From a virus: a DNA stretch of 25,884 nt. The notes beneath the pieces are model-generated. The model was not told the DNA's origin, did no database searches, and was given only the letters and a program-made list of their open reading frames with translations. The translations under genes were made by a program, and so were the position numbers. The stretch lies in the IMG/VR virus record IMGVR_UViG_3300010399_000075, positions 1 to 25,884 of that record; one strand, 5' to 3'. Every line of letters begins with the position of its first letter. Within the stretch, counting starts at the first letter, position 1. Below, piece after piece: positions 5,346 to 11,778 of this stretch.

Positions 5346-5359
5346 ATGCAATATTGCAT
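5346..5359. promoter_or_regulatory. 14-bp perfect palindrome ATGCAATATTGCAT
   Basis: Fully symmetric, 31 nt upstream of the 5286-5314 promoter. Half-site-like copies follow (ATTGCA near 5393, TGCAT near 5413). It shares TGCAA/TTGCA with the palindrome at 3466-3477. Candidate operator. Confidence 0.45.
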
Positions 5360-5440
5360 GGCTCCCGGCCGGAACTCCTAAAGGTGAACTATATTGCACT
5401 ATCAATAGATACTGCATTATAGTTCTACCATAAGGGTTCC

Positions 5441-5495
5441 CTAAGGTTACCTTAGTATACTGTTGTAATTATGCTACGGTCCTAAGGGTATTAGG
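5441..5495. repeat. CTAAGG inverted-repeat cluster
   Basis: CTAAGGT-T-ACCTTAG (5441-5455) is a 7-bp-arm inverted repeat. CCTAA-GGGTA-TTAGG (5481-5495) is a second with 5-bp arms. Further CCTAA words follow near 5510. The shared word suggests repeated binding sites rather than a terminator. Confidence 0.4.
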
Positions 5496-5541
5496 GTTTC
5501 TTATAGTATCCTAATGGTGCAGTGCAACCTTGCCCCGGCAG

Positions 5542-5593
5542 TGGCATAACGTATTTTGTATGCCAGCCCGGCGGGTGGTATGTGGCATGCCAC
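5542..5593. repeat. TGGCAT inverted-repeat pair
   Basis: TGGCATA and TATGCCA (5542-5548, 5559-5565) flank a 10-nt AT-rich spacer. GTGGCATGCCAC (5582-5593) is a perfect 12-bp palindrome of the same half-site with no spacer. The TGGCAT word therefore occurs four times in 52 nt. This fits iterons or an operator; there is no U-tract for termination. Confidence 0.45.
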
Positions 5594-5628
5594 CATAGGG
5601 GGTTGGGGGGTCATGAGGCGGCAATGAA

Positions 5629-5730
5629 TTACACCTCGAAAATACCTCGCCAGATTTTTTTATCTTCCTCAGTTATGAACTTAAGAACTATTTTAGAAAC
5701 TTCTACAGCTAATTTATCTTCTTTGGTCAT
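5629..5730 (-). CDS. 33-aa charged microprotein
   Basis: ATG 5728-5730 overlaps the stop of the 28-aa membrane microgene (TAATG). The product MTKEDKLAVEVSKIVLKF... continues to a charged end (EEDKKIWRGIFEV) and is probably one amphipathic helix. Last gene of the AT-rich cluster. Support is coupling and position only. Confidence 0.45.
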   Translation of the reverse strand: MTKEDKLAVEVSKIVLKFITEEDKKIWRGIFEV

Positions 5731-5816
5731 TAGAATATCTTAGTATAAAGGAATATCCCTACCCCTAATAATAAAAACATACTACCGAAGGAATATACTA
5801 GATTCCAATCAATCAT
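5730..5816 (-). CDS. 28-aa single-TM microprotein
   Basis: ATG 5814-5816 overlaps the stop of the preceding membrane gene (ATGA), and its stop overlaps the next start (TAATG). Residues 6-24 are one hydrophobic helix (LVYSFGSMFLLLGVGIFLY) ending TKIF. Coupling on both sides supports it; function unknown. Confidence 0.5.
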   Translation of the reverse strand: MIDWNLVYSFGSMFLLLGVGIFLYTKIF

Positions 5817-5983
5817 TTCTTAATCCATTTTAGAAATTTAATTAAACCATAACCAATTATGGTTAAGGAAGCCATACTTACTAAGAACATAACAATATCA
5901 AAGCTATTGTCATTTGTAGTTACACCTGCGTAAGGGGAATATCCAGAGAACTGGCTCCAGATATCAGGTAGGTCGGTAATCAT
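5813..5983 (-). CDS. Single-TM small protein (56 aa)
   Basis: The start at 5981-5983 is favoured because GGAG lies upstream and it avoids overlap with the previous gene; the longer frame from 6061 has no ribosome site. The N-terminal half is polar (MITDLPDIWSQFSGYSPYAG), followed by a hydrophobic helix (about 32-49, VMFLVSMASLTIIGYGLI) and a basic tail KFLKWIKK, giving N-out/C-in by the positive-inside rule. Could be a small holin, antiholin or exclusion protein; nothing decides. Confidence 0.6.
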   Translation of the reverse strand: MITDLPDIWSQFSGYSPYAGVTTNDNSFDIVMFLVSMASLTIIGYGLIKFLKWIKK

Positions 5984-6011
5984 TTCGTGTATTCTCCAGT
6001 TATCGGCTTCT

Positions 6012-6155
6012 TCAGGCCGGGATATCGGTAGGGGTATCGGTCTTATCAGTAGATCGGTCATTTATTAATCTTTCAATATACTCACGGCGCTTCTGGGACT
6101 GTCGATCCAGAACTTCCATCATCCGCTTTATCTCGTCTTCCTGCCAATCGCTCAT
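6012..6155 (-). CDS. 47-aa helical protein overlapping upstream gene
   Basis: ATG 6153-6155 has GGAG 8 nt upstream inside the 3' end of the 93-aa gene, which it overlaps by 74 nt in another frame. The product begins MSDWQEDEIKRMMEVLDRQS and is a charged helix through about residue 34, then a Thr/Asp/Pro tail. Both frames have plausible composition. Function unknown. Confidence 0.5.
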   Translation of the reverse strand: MSDWQEDEIKRMMEVLDRQSQKRREYIERLINDRSTDKTDTPTDIPA

Positions 6156-6363
6156 CGAATTTCTCCAGTATCTTTCTAAACTTATGTAAATCTTTGGGTG
6201 AATTCTGGCATTTCCTCGCAATGGCCATTAGAAGCTCACTGATGCGTTTTATGTCTTCTCCGCTAGGGTGGGTGCGGACCACCTGTTCTAACGCATCCAC
6301 GGGCTCCGTAGGGCCTCCTAGAGGCATTTTAATTCTCTTCGAGGGATCAATTATCCAATTCAT
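6082..6363 (-). CDS. Hypothetical protein (93 aa)
   Basis: ATG 6361-6363 overlaps the stop of the upstream gene (ATGA) and has AAGGAA at about 8 nt. The product begins MNWIIDPSKRIKMPLGG, has two probable helices (DALEQVVRT, IKRISELLMAIARKC) and a charged helix (LHKFRKILEKFDERLAG), then a disordered tail. The leucine/charge pattern suggests a helical bundle. No family recognised. Confidence 0.6.
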   Translation of the reverse strand: MNWIIDPSKRIKMPLGGPTEPVDALEQVVRTHPSGEDIKRISELLMAIARKCQNSPKDLHKFRKILEKFDERLAGRRDKADDGSSGSTVPEAP

Positions 6364-6539
6364 GTAATTTCCTTGATTTCTACACCATCGACGCATATTC
6401 CGTCGATTTTAGAGCCGTATTTGTTTTCAGCCCAAGCGTAGGCTTCTTTGTAAGTCTTGGCTTCGTACTTTAAGCTTTGATTTAAGTATACTGCAAATGT
6501 CAAATTTCTATAATCCTTGTTTCAATGTACTACTTTCAT
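6360..6539 (-). pseudogene. Small gene with in-frame TGA at codon 6
   Basis: ATG 6537-6539 lies 12 nt below the promoter start region and has AAAGGAA upstream, but the frame reads MKVVH then TGA. It continues open for 53 more codons as a coherent protein: YRNLTFAVYLNQSLKYEAKT, a segment with AYAWAENKYG, then ICVDGVEIKEIT, ending on the next gene's start (ATGA). TGA differs by one base from TGG (Trp). Options are a nonsense mutation or sequence error, readthrough, or a short leader followed by restart at TTG (codon 13, AAGGA 10 nt before). The intact downstream frame and coupling argue that it is or was recently a gene. The status is uncertain, so pseudogene is provisional. Confidence 0.5.
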
Positions 6540-6557
6540 AGTATTTCCTTTACAAGT

Positions 6558-6586
6558 ACTATACTACCATGGTATAATGTTGTCAA
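6558..6586 (-). promoter_or_regulatory. Near-consensus sigma-70 promoter, leftward
   Basis: On the minus strand a perfect -35 TTGACA (6581-6586) is 17 nt from -10 TATAGT (6558-6563, 5 of 6). The start site would be near 6551, only about 12 nt from ATG 6539. The spacer contains the palindrome TACCATGGTA (6565-6574), so a bound protein there would block the promoter. It drives the 6539-5629 cluster. Confidence 0.8.
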
Positions 6587-6606
6587 GGGTTTATATTGCC
6601 TATTAA
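6580..6606 (+). promoter_or_regulatory. Weak candidate rightward late promoter
   Basis: TTGTCA (6580-6585) overlaps the -35 of the opposing promoter and is 15 nt from TATTAA (6601-6606); the spacing is short. No better host-type promoter is visible before the first late gene at 6652, so late transcription may start upstream or need an activator. Confidence 0.25.
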
Positions 6607-6651
6607 TGCTAGCTAACCCCATAGGTAATTCAATTAAAGGAATATATATTT

Positions 6652-7005
6652 ATGGCACTACTTAGAAATCGTGAAGTCTCCATCGCCGGTCGGGCTGATG
6701 GTGCTGATACTTCACCTACATATACTGTTATCTACAAGAACGGCGAACGTGAGAACGTCCTTCTGTCGGAACTCCAGCTCACCAAGCAGGAAGCTGACGA
6801 CATGAAGAAAGCCCACGGCGAGAATGTACTCGTCGGCGTGAACGTCGTTGAAGACAAGGATCTTCAGGATCTCCGCGATAAGCAAGATCGTACTAAGATC
6901 GAAGAGAATCAGAAGAAACAGGGTACTGATCCTGTTGAAGTCAAGCGCGTTATGGTTGATCCGGCAGAAGTCGCTGAGAAGTCTCCCGCTAAGAAAGCTA
7001 AATAA
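6652..7005 (+). CDS. Hypothetical first late gene (117 aa)
   Basis: AAAGGAA lies about 10 nt before the ATG. The N-terminal third is a small beta-rich segment (PTYTVIYKNGERENVLLSEL). The remainder is charged helix (TKQEADDMKKAHG, LQDLRDKQDRTKIEENQKKQ) ending in a Lys-rich tail (KSPAKKAK). It begins the rightward operon and is overlapped by the next start (TAATG). It could take a small-terminase place by position, but I see no helix-turn-helix or other support for that. Function unknown. Confidence 0.7.
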   Translation: MALLRNREVSIAGRADGADTSPTYTVIYKNGERENVLLSELQLTKQEADDMKKAHGENVLVGVNVVEDKDLQDLRDKQDRTKIEENQKKQGTDPVEVKRVMVDPAEVAEKSPAKKAK

Positions 7006-7145
7006 TGACTACAGCTCTACACACCGTTAAAATCATCTTTGCCGTCGGCTTCATTGTCGCAGGCACAGTGGCTCTCTGGTTGGCTCGTGACCTTGCTCTA
7101 CCCCTCTTCGTAGGTGGCATTGCTTGGTGTAAGATCCCGGAGTAA
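7005..7145 (+). CDS. Small two-segment membrane protein (46 aa)
   Basis: ATG 7005-7007 overlaps the previous stop (TAATG); the stop is 2 nt before the next gene. The product has a hydrophobic helix (about residues 9-26, KIIFAVGFIVAGTVALWL) and a second short hydrophobic run (ALPLFVGGIAW) before the end KIPE. Possible holin-like or virion-associated membrane peptide; no family recognised. Confidence 0.65.
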   Translation: MTTALHTVKIIFAVGFIVAGTVALWLARDLALPLFVGGIAWCKIPE

Positions 7146-7147
7146 AA

Positions 7148-7420
7148 ATGCCCTTATATGCTTCCGACGGTAGTACCAACATAAGTGTTGTCAATGGTAA
7201 TACATACGTTGGTAGGTACGCCCCAAACGGAAGTCTAAACGTCGTCCAGGGTAATGGAGCATCCTACACAGGATTCCATCACCCTAGTGGCGCTCTGTAC
7301 GTAGTCAATGCAGGTTCCAATAAGGGTAAACATTCTCCGACTGGGGGTATTCATGTATCTACTTCAGCCAATAGCGCTGGAGCGGATAGAGTAACCGTGG
7401 TTTCGGGAAGTTTAACTTAA
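7148..7420 (+). CDS. Repeat protein with four beta-type units (90 aa)
   Basis: The product is mostly four degenerate units of about 20 residues with the pattern (Y/H)-x-(P/S)-x-G-x3-V-V: YASDGSTNISVV, YAPNGSLNVV, HHPSGALYVV and HSPTGGIHVS. Gly, Ser and Asn fill the turns, which fits a small beta-repeat structural domain such as those on phage particles. It starts 2 nt after the 46-aa membrane gene and its stop overlaps the next ATG (TAATG). A minor virion or decoration role is inferred from repeats and position. Confidence 0.7.
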   Translation: MPLYASDGSTNISVVNGNTYVGRYAPNGSLNVVQGNGASYTGFHHPSGALYVVNAGSNKGKHSPTGGIHVSTSANSAGADRVTVVSGSLT

Positions 7421-7710
7421 TGCCCTTGATTGAATATTCAGTGAGTCTTGGAAATCTTCTTACGATCTTCGCGACCGTAGGCTCCGTAATGACCTTCATG
7501 TATACCATGCGTGGTGACATTTGGGTTGTCAAAAACGATATCAAACACTTAGAGGAAAGCCAGAAGTCCCTAGCAGAGGCATTCAGCCAGCTGGGTAAGA
7601 TCCTTACTGCAGTTGCAGTCCAGGATACTAGGTTAACTATGATTGAACGAAAGATCGACGAACTCGCACATGGACAAGGTTATGTCGACGCAAGGAAAGA
7701 TAGAACCTAA
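7420..7710 (+). CDS. N-terminal TM, coiled-coil protein (96 aa)
   Basis: ATG 7420 overlaps the previous stop. One TM helix (about 10-28, LGNLLTIFATVGSVMTFMY) precedes a heptad-like helix (about 36-85: NDIKHLEESQKSLAEAF, QLGKILTAVA, MIERKIDELAHG). The topology (membrane-anchored at the N-terminus, long coiled coil) is that of inner-membrane spanin subunits, but no outer-membrane partner is obvious nearby. It is followed by a protein of opposite layout (coiled coil then TM). A lysis or virion role is possible. Confidence 0.65.
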   Translation: MPLIEYSVSLGNLLTIFATVGSVMTFMYTMRGDIWVVKNDIKHLEESQKSLAEAFSQLGKILTAVAVQDTRLTMIERKIDELAHGQGYVDARKDRT

Positions 7711-8144
7711 TGCCTAATAGAATACCATCTCTTGGTGGTGTCGTTCCTGTTCCTGATCCTACTAAACTCACAACTGATGCTGTAGACAAGGCTAAAGTAG
7801 AAGTAGACGTACGTCTTAGTTCCATGAAGGAATTAATGGATGAGAAGTTCAGGGGCGTGGCAGCTGAGTTTGCTATGAGAGATACAGCCCTTCAAGCAGC
7901 ATTGAAAGCTGCAGAAGCCGCTGTAAGACAACAAAACGAATCAAATACCGTAGCTATAGATAAATCAGCTACAGCCTTTACCAAACAAATCGATGGGCTC
8001 GATGAGAAGATCAATGACCTCAAAGAACGTATGTCTGAATTATCTAGTAAGAACTACGGAGCCATTGGTGCTTACATCGTAGGTGCCGTAGGCATTATAG
8101 CGATTGTTATAACTCTAGCAGCTACATTATTTAGACACGTATGA
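7710..8144 (+). CDS. Coiled-coil protein with C-terminal TM (144 aa)
   Basis: The long helical region (about 25-112) contains RDTALQAALKAAEAAVRQQN and LDEKINDLKERMSEL, and a single C-terminal TM helix (about 118-140, AYIVGAVGIIAIVITLAATLF). This layout recurs in small phage proteins annotated as membrane-anchored coiled coils. It is coupled to both neighbours (TAATG in, ATGA out to the terminase). Tail-anchored coiled-coil protein is secure; role in lysis or assembly is inference. Confidence 0.75.
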   Translation: MPNRIPSLGGVVPVPDPTKLTTDAVDKAKVEVDVRLSSMKELMDEKFRGVAAEFAMRDTALQAALKAAEAAVRQQNESNTVAIDKSATAFTKQIDGLDEKINDLKERMSELSSKNYGAIGAYIVGAVGIIAIVITLAATLFRHV

Positions 8145-9706
8145 AAAAGCCCAAATCTGAAGTCGAAGCACGTCGTGACGAACGGCGTAAGCTCGCTGAG
8201 AGTTCATTAGAAGAATTTATTAAACTGGTACACCCTAAACGTATGTTAGGAAATATCCACCGTGAAGTTATAAGCTGGTGGACTTCCTCTAACGCAAAGA
8301 GTCATCAGTTGTTATTGCTACCACGTGACCACATGAAGTCCGCATTGATTGCGTACCGTGTGGCATGGGAGCTTACTAGAGACCCAACACTAAGGGTTCT
8401 TTATATTTCAAGTACTTCAAATCTTGCTACTAAGCAGTTGAAGTTCATTAAAGACATATTTACCGACGATACTTACCGACTGTATTGGCCAGACATGGTC
8501 AATAAAGAAGAAGCCAAACGCGAGAAGTGGACTGAAAGGGAAATCTCCCTTGATCACCCTCGTCGAAAAGAAGAGAACATACGTGATCCCTCTATCTTCA
8601 CTGCGGGACTTACTAGTAACATTGTTGGTATGCACTGTGACATTGCCGTACTTGATGACGTGGTGGTACAGAGTAACGCATACCTCGAAGACGGACGAGA
8701 CAAAGTAAGGGATCAATACGGTCTATTGTCGTCCATCGAGAGTGTTAACTCACGGGAGTGGGTCGTAGGCACACGTTACCATCCGAAAGATTTGTATAGT
8801 ACTCTATTGGAGATGGTAGTTGAAAGTCACGACGAATTTGGCCATATTACAGAAAAAGTCCAACTCTTTGAAGTCAAGGAGTACCCAGTCGAGTCAGCAG
8901 GTGACGGCACTGGAGAATTCCTCTGGCCACGGCAGCAAAGATCAGACGGCAAGTGGTTTGGCTTCGACGACAGGATACTCGCTCAAAAGCGAGCACAGTA
9001 CGTCAACAAAGTTCATTTCCGCGCTCAATATTATAATGATCCTCACGATGTTGACAGTTCTCCTATTAATCGGAGTCTATTTCAATACTACGATCAGACT
9101 TGGTTGGCTCGAAGAGATGGTGCGTGGAACTTCAAAGGGAATAGACTTAACGTCGTTGCCGCTGTAGACTTCGCTTATAGCACAGCTAAAGCAGCTGACT
9201 ATTCTTGCGTAGTCGTCCTAGGTGTCGATGGTAATCATAATTACTACATCTTTGAGATCGATCGCTTCAAGACAGCTCAGCCCTCTGAGTACTTCAAGCA
9301 CATACTCAAGCTCTACGAGAAGTGGGGCTTCCGTAAAATACGTTGTGAAGTCTCTGTAGCCCAGCAAGTTCTGGTCAATGACTTCAAAGAAAATTACATT
9401 AGACCGCTCGGCCTATCACTATCGGTTGACGAGTACCGTCCGAGCCGCTGGCAGGGGTCTAAGGAGGAGAGAGTCTTCTCTATACTCGAGCCTAAATATA
9501 CTAATCAACAAATCTACCACTACCAAGGTGGTAACATCCAGGCTTTAGAAGAAGAACTTATCTTCGCAAACCCGGCACACGATGACATCAAAGATGCTCT
9601 AGCATCCGCAATTGACTTCGCTACCGCGCCTGTAGACCTATTTAGACAGCAAAAGGATAATCAACCTGTGTTTCAATACCATAGCCGTTACGGTGGTGTA
9701 GCTTGA
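8141..9706 (+). CDS. terL: Terminase large subunit
   Basis: The product (521 aa) has both terminase domains. The ATPase part has a degenerate Walker A (LPRDHMKSA, about 60-68), Walker B CDIAVLDDV (166-174) with the acidic pair, and the coupling segment VVGTRYHPKDLY (208-219). The nuclease part begins with AAVDFAYSTAKAADYS (acid at about residue 343) and has a late acidic motif in HDDIKDALASAIDFA. It cuts and packages the genome into the procapsid through the portal. Length is typical for podoviruses. It starts on the previous stop (ATGA), and the portal starts on its stop (TTGA). Confidence 0.95.
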   Translation: MKKPKSEVEARRDERRKLAESSLEEFIKLVHPKRMLGNIHREVISWWTSSNAKSHQLLLLPRDHMKSALIAYRVAWELTRDPTLRVLYISSTSNLATKQLKFIKDIFTDDTYRLYWPDMVNKEEAKREKWTEREISLDHPRRKEENIRDPSIFTAGLTSNIVGMHCDIAVLDDVVVQSNAYLEDGRDKVRDQYGLLSSIESVNSREWVVGTRYHPKDLYSTLLEMVVESHDEFGHITEKVQLFEVKEYPVESAGDGTGEFLWPRQQRSDGKWFGFDDRILAQKRAQYVNKVHFRAQYYNDPHDVDSSPINRSLFQYYDQTWLARRDGAWNFKGNRLNVVAAVDFAYSTAKAADYSCVVVLGVDGNHNYYIFEIDRFKTAQPSEYFKHILKLYEKWGFRKIRCEVSVAQQVLVNDFKENYIRPLGLSLSVDEYRPSRWQGSKEERVFSILEPKYTNQQIYHYQGGNIQALEEELIFANPAHDDIKDALASAIDFATAPVDLFRQQKDNQPVFQYHSRYGGVA

Positions 9707-11520
9707 CCGGTAAAGTCGTACAAGTAGACGACGTCATCACCCCCGATAGACGTGCTACCAAAATCGTAGAACAATGGCAGACGTGGATTAATATGCGTCG
9801 TGTTGCCGAGAATGAGTGGACAGAGATACGTCAATACGTATTTGCTACTGATACATCACACACAAGCAATTCTTCCCTGCCTTGGAAGAACCGGACAACT
9901 ATTCCTAAGCTCTGTCAGATCAGAGACAATCTCTATTCCAATTACTCCGCTACTGAATTCCCCAATAGGGTTCCCATCATATGGGAAGCCAATGAGAAGG
10001 ATGCAGACAGCAAGCGTAAACGTGATGCCATTACCAACTATATGCAGTGGGTTATGGAACAGCCTTCCTTTAAAGCCGAAATGGATAAAGTCATCCTTGA
10101 CTATATCGATTACGGCAATTGTTTTGTCACAGTGGACTGGGTAGACCAGAGGGTAGACCAAGAAGGTCATATTCAATCTGGGTACGTAGGTCCTATGGTA
10201 CGGCGTATCTCGCCTTTAGATATCGTTATGAACCCGACGGCAGAGGATTTCCTTTCTTCTCCCAAGGTCATTCGTAGCGTAATCAGCATGGGTGAACTCA
10301 AAGAGATCATGCAGCGGATGTCTAACGATGAGAACGCTGAGGAATACGCAGAACTCTATAAGTATCTCACAGAGATCCGTTCTAATGCCCGTACCTCTAC
10401 AGGTGAGTGGCAAGAACGAGACAACATGTACACTGTAGATGGTTTCTCTTCCTTCCAAGATTACCTCAAGGGTGACAACGTAGAGATCCTTACATTCTAC
10501 GGAGATCTATACGACAGTACAGACGGGATGTTCTATAAGAACCATGTCATTACCGTAGTCGATCGTCACAAGCTTTTGGGTATGAAACCCAATCCGTCTT
10601 TCTTCGGGTATCCCCCGATTTACCATTCGCCATGGCGTCGTCGTCAAGACAACCTGTGGGGAATGTCTCCGCTTGCCAATTTGGTGGGTATGCAATACCG
10701 CATCGATCATATGGAGAACATGAAGGCCGACATGATGGATCTTTCTACGTATCCTGTACAGAAGGTACAAGGTTTCGTGGAAGACTTCACATGGCAGCCC
10801 GGCGAGAAGATATTCGTATCTGAAGAAGGTGATGTCAACCTAGTCCAGCCTAACATTAACGTACAGCAACTCGTCCAAGACATTGGAATGATGATGCAGT
10901 TGATGGAAGAAATGGCCGGCGCACCTAAGGAAGCTATGGGCTTCCGAACCCCCGGTGAGAAAACTAAATATGAAGTCCAACGACTTGAGAACGCCGCTTC
11001 TAGGGTCTTCCAAAACAAGATACGTCAGTTCGAAGAGCAGATCGTTGAGAGGGTACTCAATGCAATGCTTGAGTTGGCTCGACGCAACCTCGTCGGAGTT
11101 ACAACGATCAAAGTATTTGACGATGAGCTTAAAGCTGCTTCCTTCCAGGCGCTTACGGTTGAGGACATTACTGGCATCGGCCGCATTAAGCCGGTTGCTG
11201 CTAGACACTTCGCGGAGCAAGCCGAGCTTATACAAAACCTCACTAGCATGGCACAATCTCCCCTTTTCCCGGTCGTACAGCCCCATATGTCCGGTATCAA
11301 ACTCGCTAAGCTGTTTGAGAAGGCATTTAATATGGAGCAGGAAGAAATCATGCTTCCCTTCGTAGCCTTGACTGAACAGGCAGATGGTCAGCGTATGCAG
11401 CAGGCTCTACAGGAGCAGGTACTCCAAGCAACACAGACTGCATCCGGAATGGGTGAAGACTTCGATATGCAACCCTCCGCACAGCAAGTCCAACAGATGG
11501 CAGGAGCGCCCCCGCAATGA
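9703..11520 (+). CDS. Portal (head-tail connector) protein
   Basis: The 605-aa product sits directly after the terminase and matches podovirus portals: WTEIRQYVFATDTS and LPWKNRTTIPKLCQIRDNL near the N-terminus, NCFVTVDWVDQ, a wing/stem region, PPIYHSPWRRRQDNLWG, and a Gln-rich tail (MQQALQEQVLQ, QPSAQQVQQM). It forms the dodecameric ring through which DNA enters and leaves. The frame starts at TTG 9703, overlapping the terminase stop; the next ATG (9793) would remove 30 residues that look portal-like. No clear Shine-Dalgarno is seen, so coupled translation is likely. Confidence 0.93.
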   Translation: MTGKVVQVDDVITPDRRATKIVEQWQTWINMRRVAENEWTEIRQYVFATDTSHTSNSSLPWKNRTTIPKLCQIRDNLYSNYSATEFPNRVPIIWEANEKDADSKRKRDAITNYMQWVMEQPSFKAEMDKVILDYIDYGNCFVTVDWVDQRVDQEGHIQSGYVGPMVRRISPLDIVMNPTAEDFLSSPKVIRSVISMGELKEIMQRMSNDENAEEYAELYKYLTEIRSNARTSTGEWQERDNMYTVDGFSSFQDYLKGDNVEILTFYGDLYDSTDGMFYKNHVITVVDRHKLLGMKPNPSFFGYPPIYHSPWRRRQDNLWGMSPLANLVGMQYRIDHMENMKADMMDLSTYPVQKVQGFVEDFTWQPGEKIFVSEEGDVNLVQPNINVQQLVQDIGMMMQLMEEMAGAPKEAMGFRTPGEKTKYEVQRLENAASRVFQNKIRQFEEQIVERVLNAMLELARRNLVGVTTIKVFDDELKAASFQALTVEDITGIGRIKPVAARHFAEQAELIQNLTSMAQSPLFPVVQPHMSGIKLAKLFEKAFNMEQEEIMLPFVALTEQADGQRMQQALQEQVLQATQTASGMGEDFDMQPSAQQVQQMAGAPPQ

Positions 11521-11777
11521 TGGCACAATGGACAAAGAACCTCGATAAAGACGAGGACAAGAAGAATTTTCAGAATAGTATTTTAGGTTCCAGACCCGTC
11601 CTAGAACGACTATATGAACTCCTCGATGAAGAGGAAAGGGACCTTGATAGTTCCGAACTTAAGGAAGCTGTGTATGATTCTCCTAGTTGGAGTGCCTTAC
11701 AGGCTCACAAGAACGGTCAACGATCAATGATCCGTAAAATCAAACAACTTATAAATCTGGACCAACAGAAAGCATAA
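11517..11777 (+). CDS. Hypothetical protein between portal and scaffold (86 aa)
   Basis: Starts with two Met codons overlapping the portal stop. The product is charged and helical (MMAQWTKNLDKDEDKKNFQN, LYELLDEEERDLDSSELKEA) and ends with a basic helix. No TM segment. Position between portal and scaffold suggests a head-assembly accessory role; no family recognised. Confidence 0.7.
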   Translation: MMAQWTKNLDKDEDKKNFQNSILGSRPVLERLYELLDEEERDLDSSELKEAVYDSPSWSALQAHKNGQRSMIRKIKQLINLDQQKA

Positions 11778-11778
11778 A

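Larger units (their letters stand above)
5098..5628. other. 531-nt gene-free control region, candidate origin
   Basis: No convincing gene lies between the 370-aa gene and the AT-rich small-gene cluster. The half nearest 5098 is the GC-rich leader of the 370-aa gene (with a small GCACGG/CCGTGC hairpin near the start codon); the other half (5340-5600) is AT-rich. It holds at least five inverted repeats (5346-5359, 5441-5455, 5481-5495, 5542-5565, 5582-5593), repeated CTAAGG/CCTAA words and G-runs near 5597-5610. Composition shift, palindromes and its position between transcription units fit a regulatory hub or replication origin. There is no direct evidence for replication. Confidence 0.5.

Noticed and set aside
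5597-5610. G-run (GGGGG-TT-GGGGGG) as possible quadruplex
   Set aside because: Only two G-runs, not four; no further support.
5522-5743. 73-codon plus-strand frame across the control region
   Set aside because: Runs through the palindromes and antisense to two coupled microgenes, with no Shine-Dalgarno.
7420-8144. Reading the two coiled-coil genes as a definite i-spanin/o-spanin pair
   Set aside because: The second has a C-terminal TM and no lipobox, so it is not an o-spanin; only the layout of the first resembles an i-spanin.
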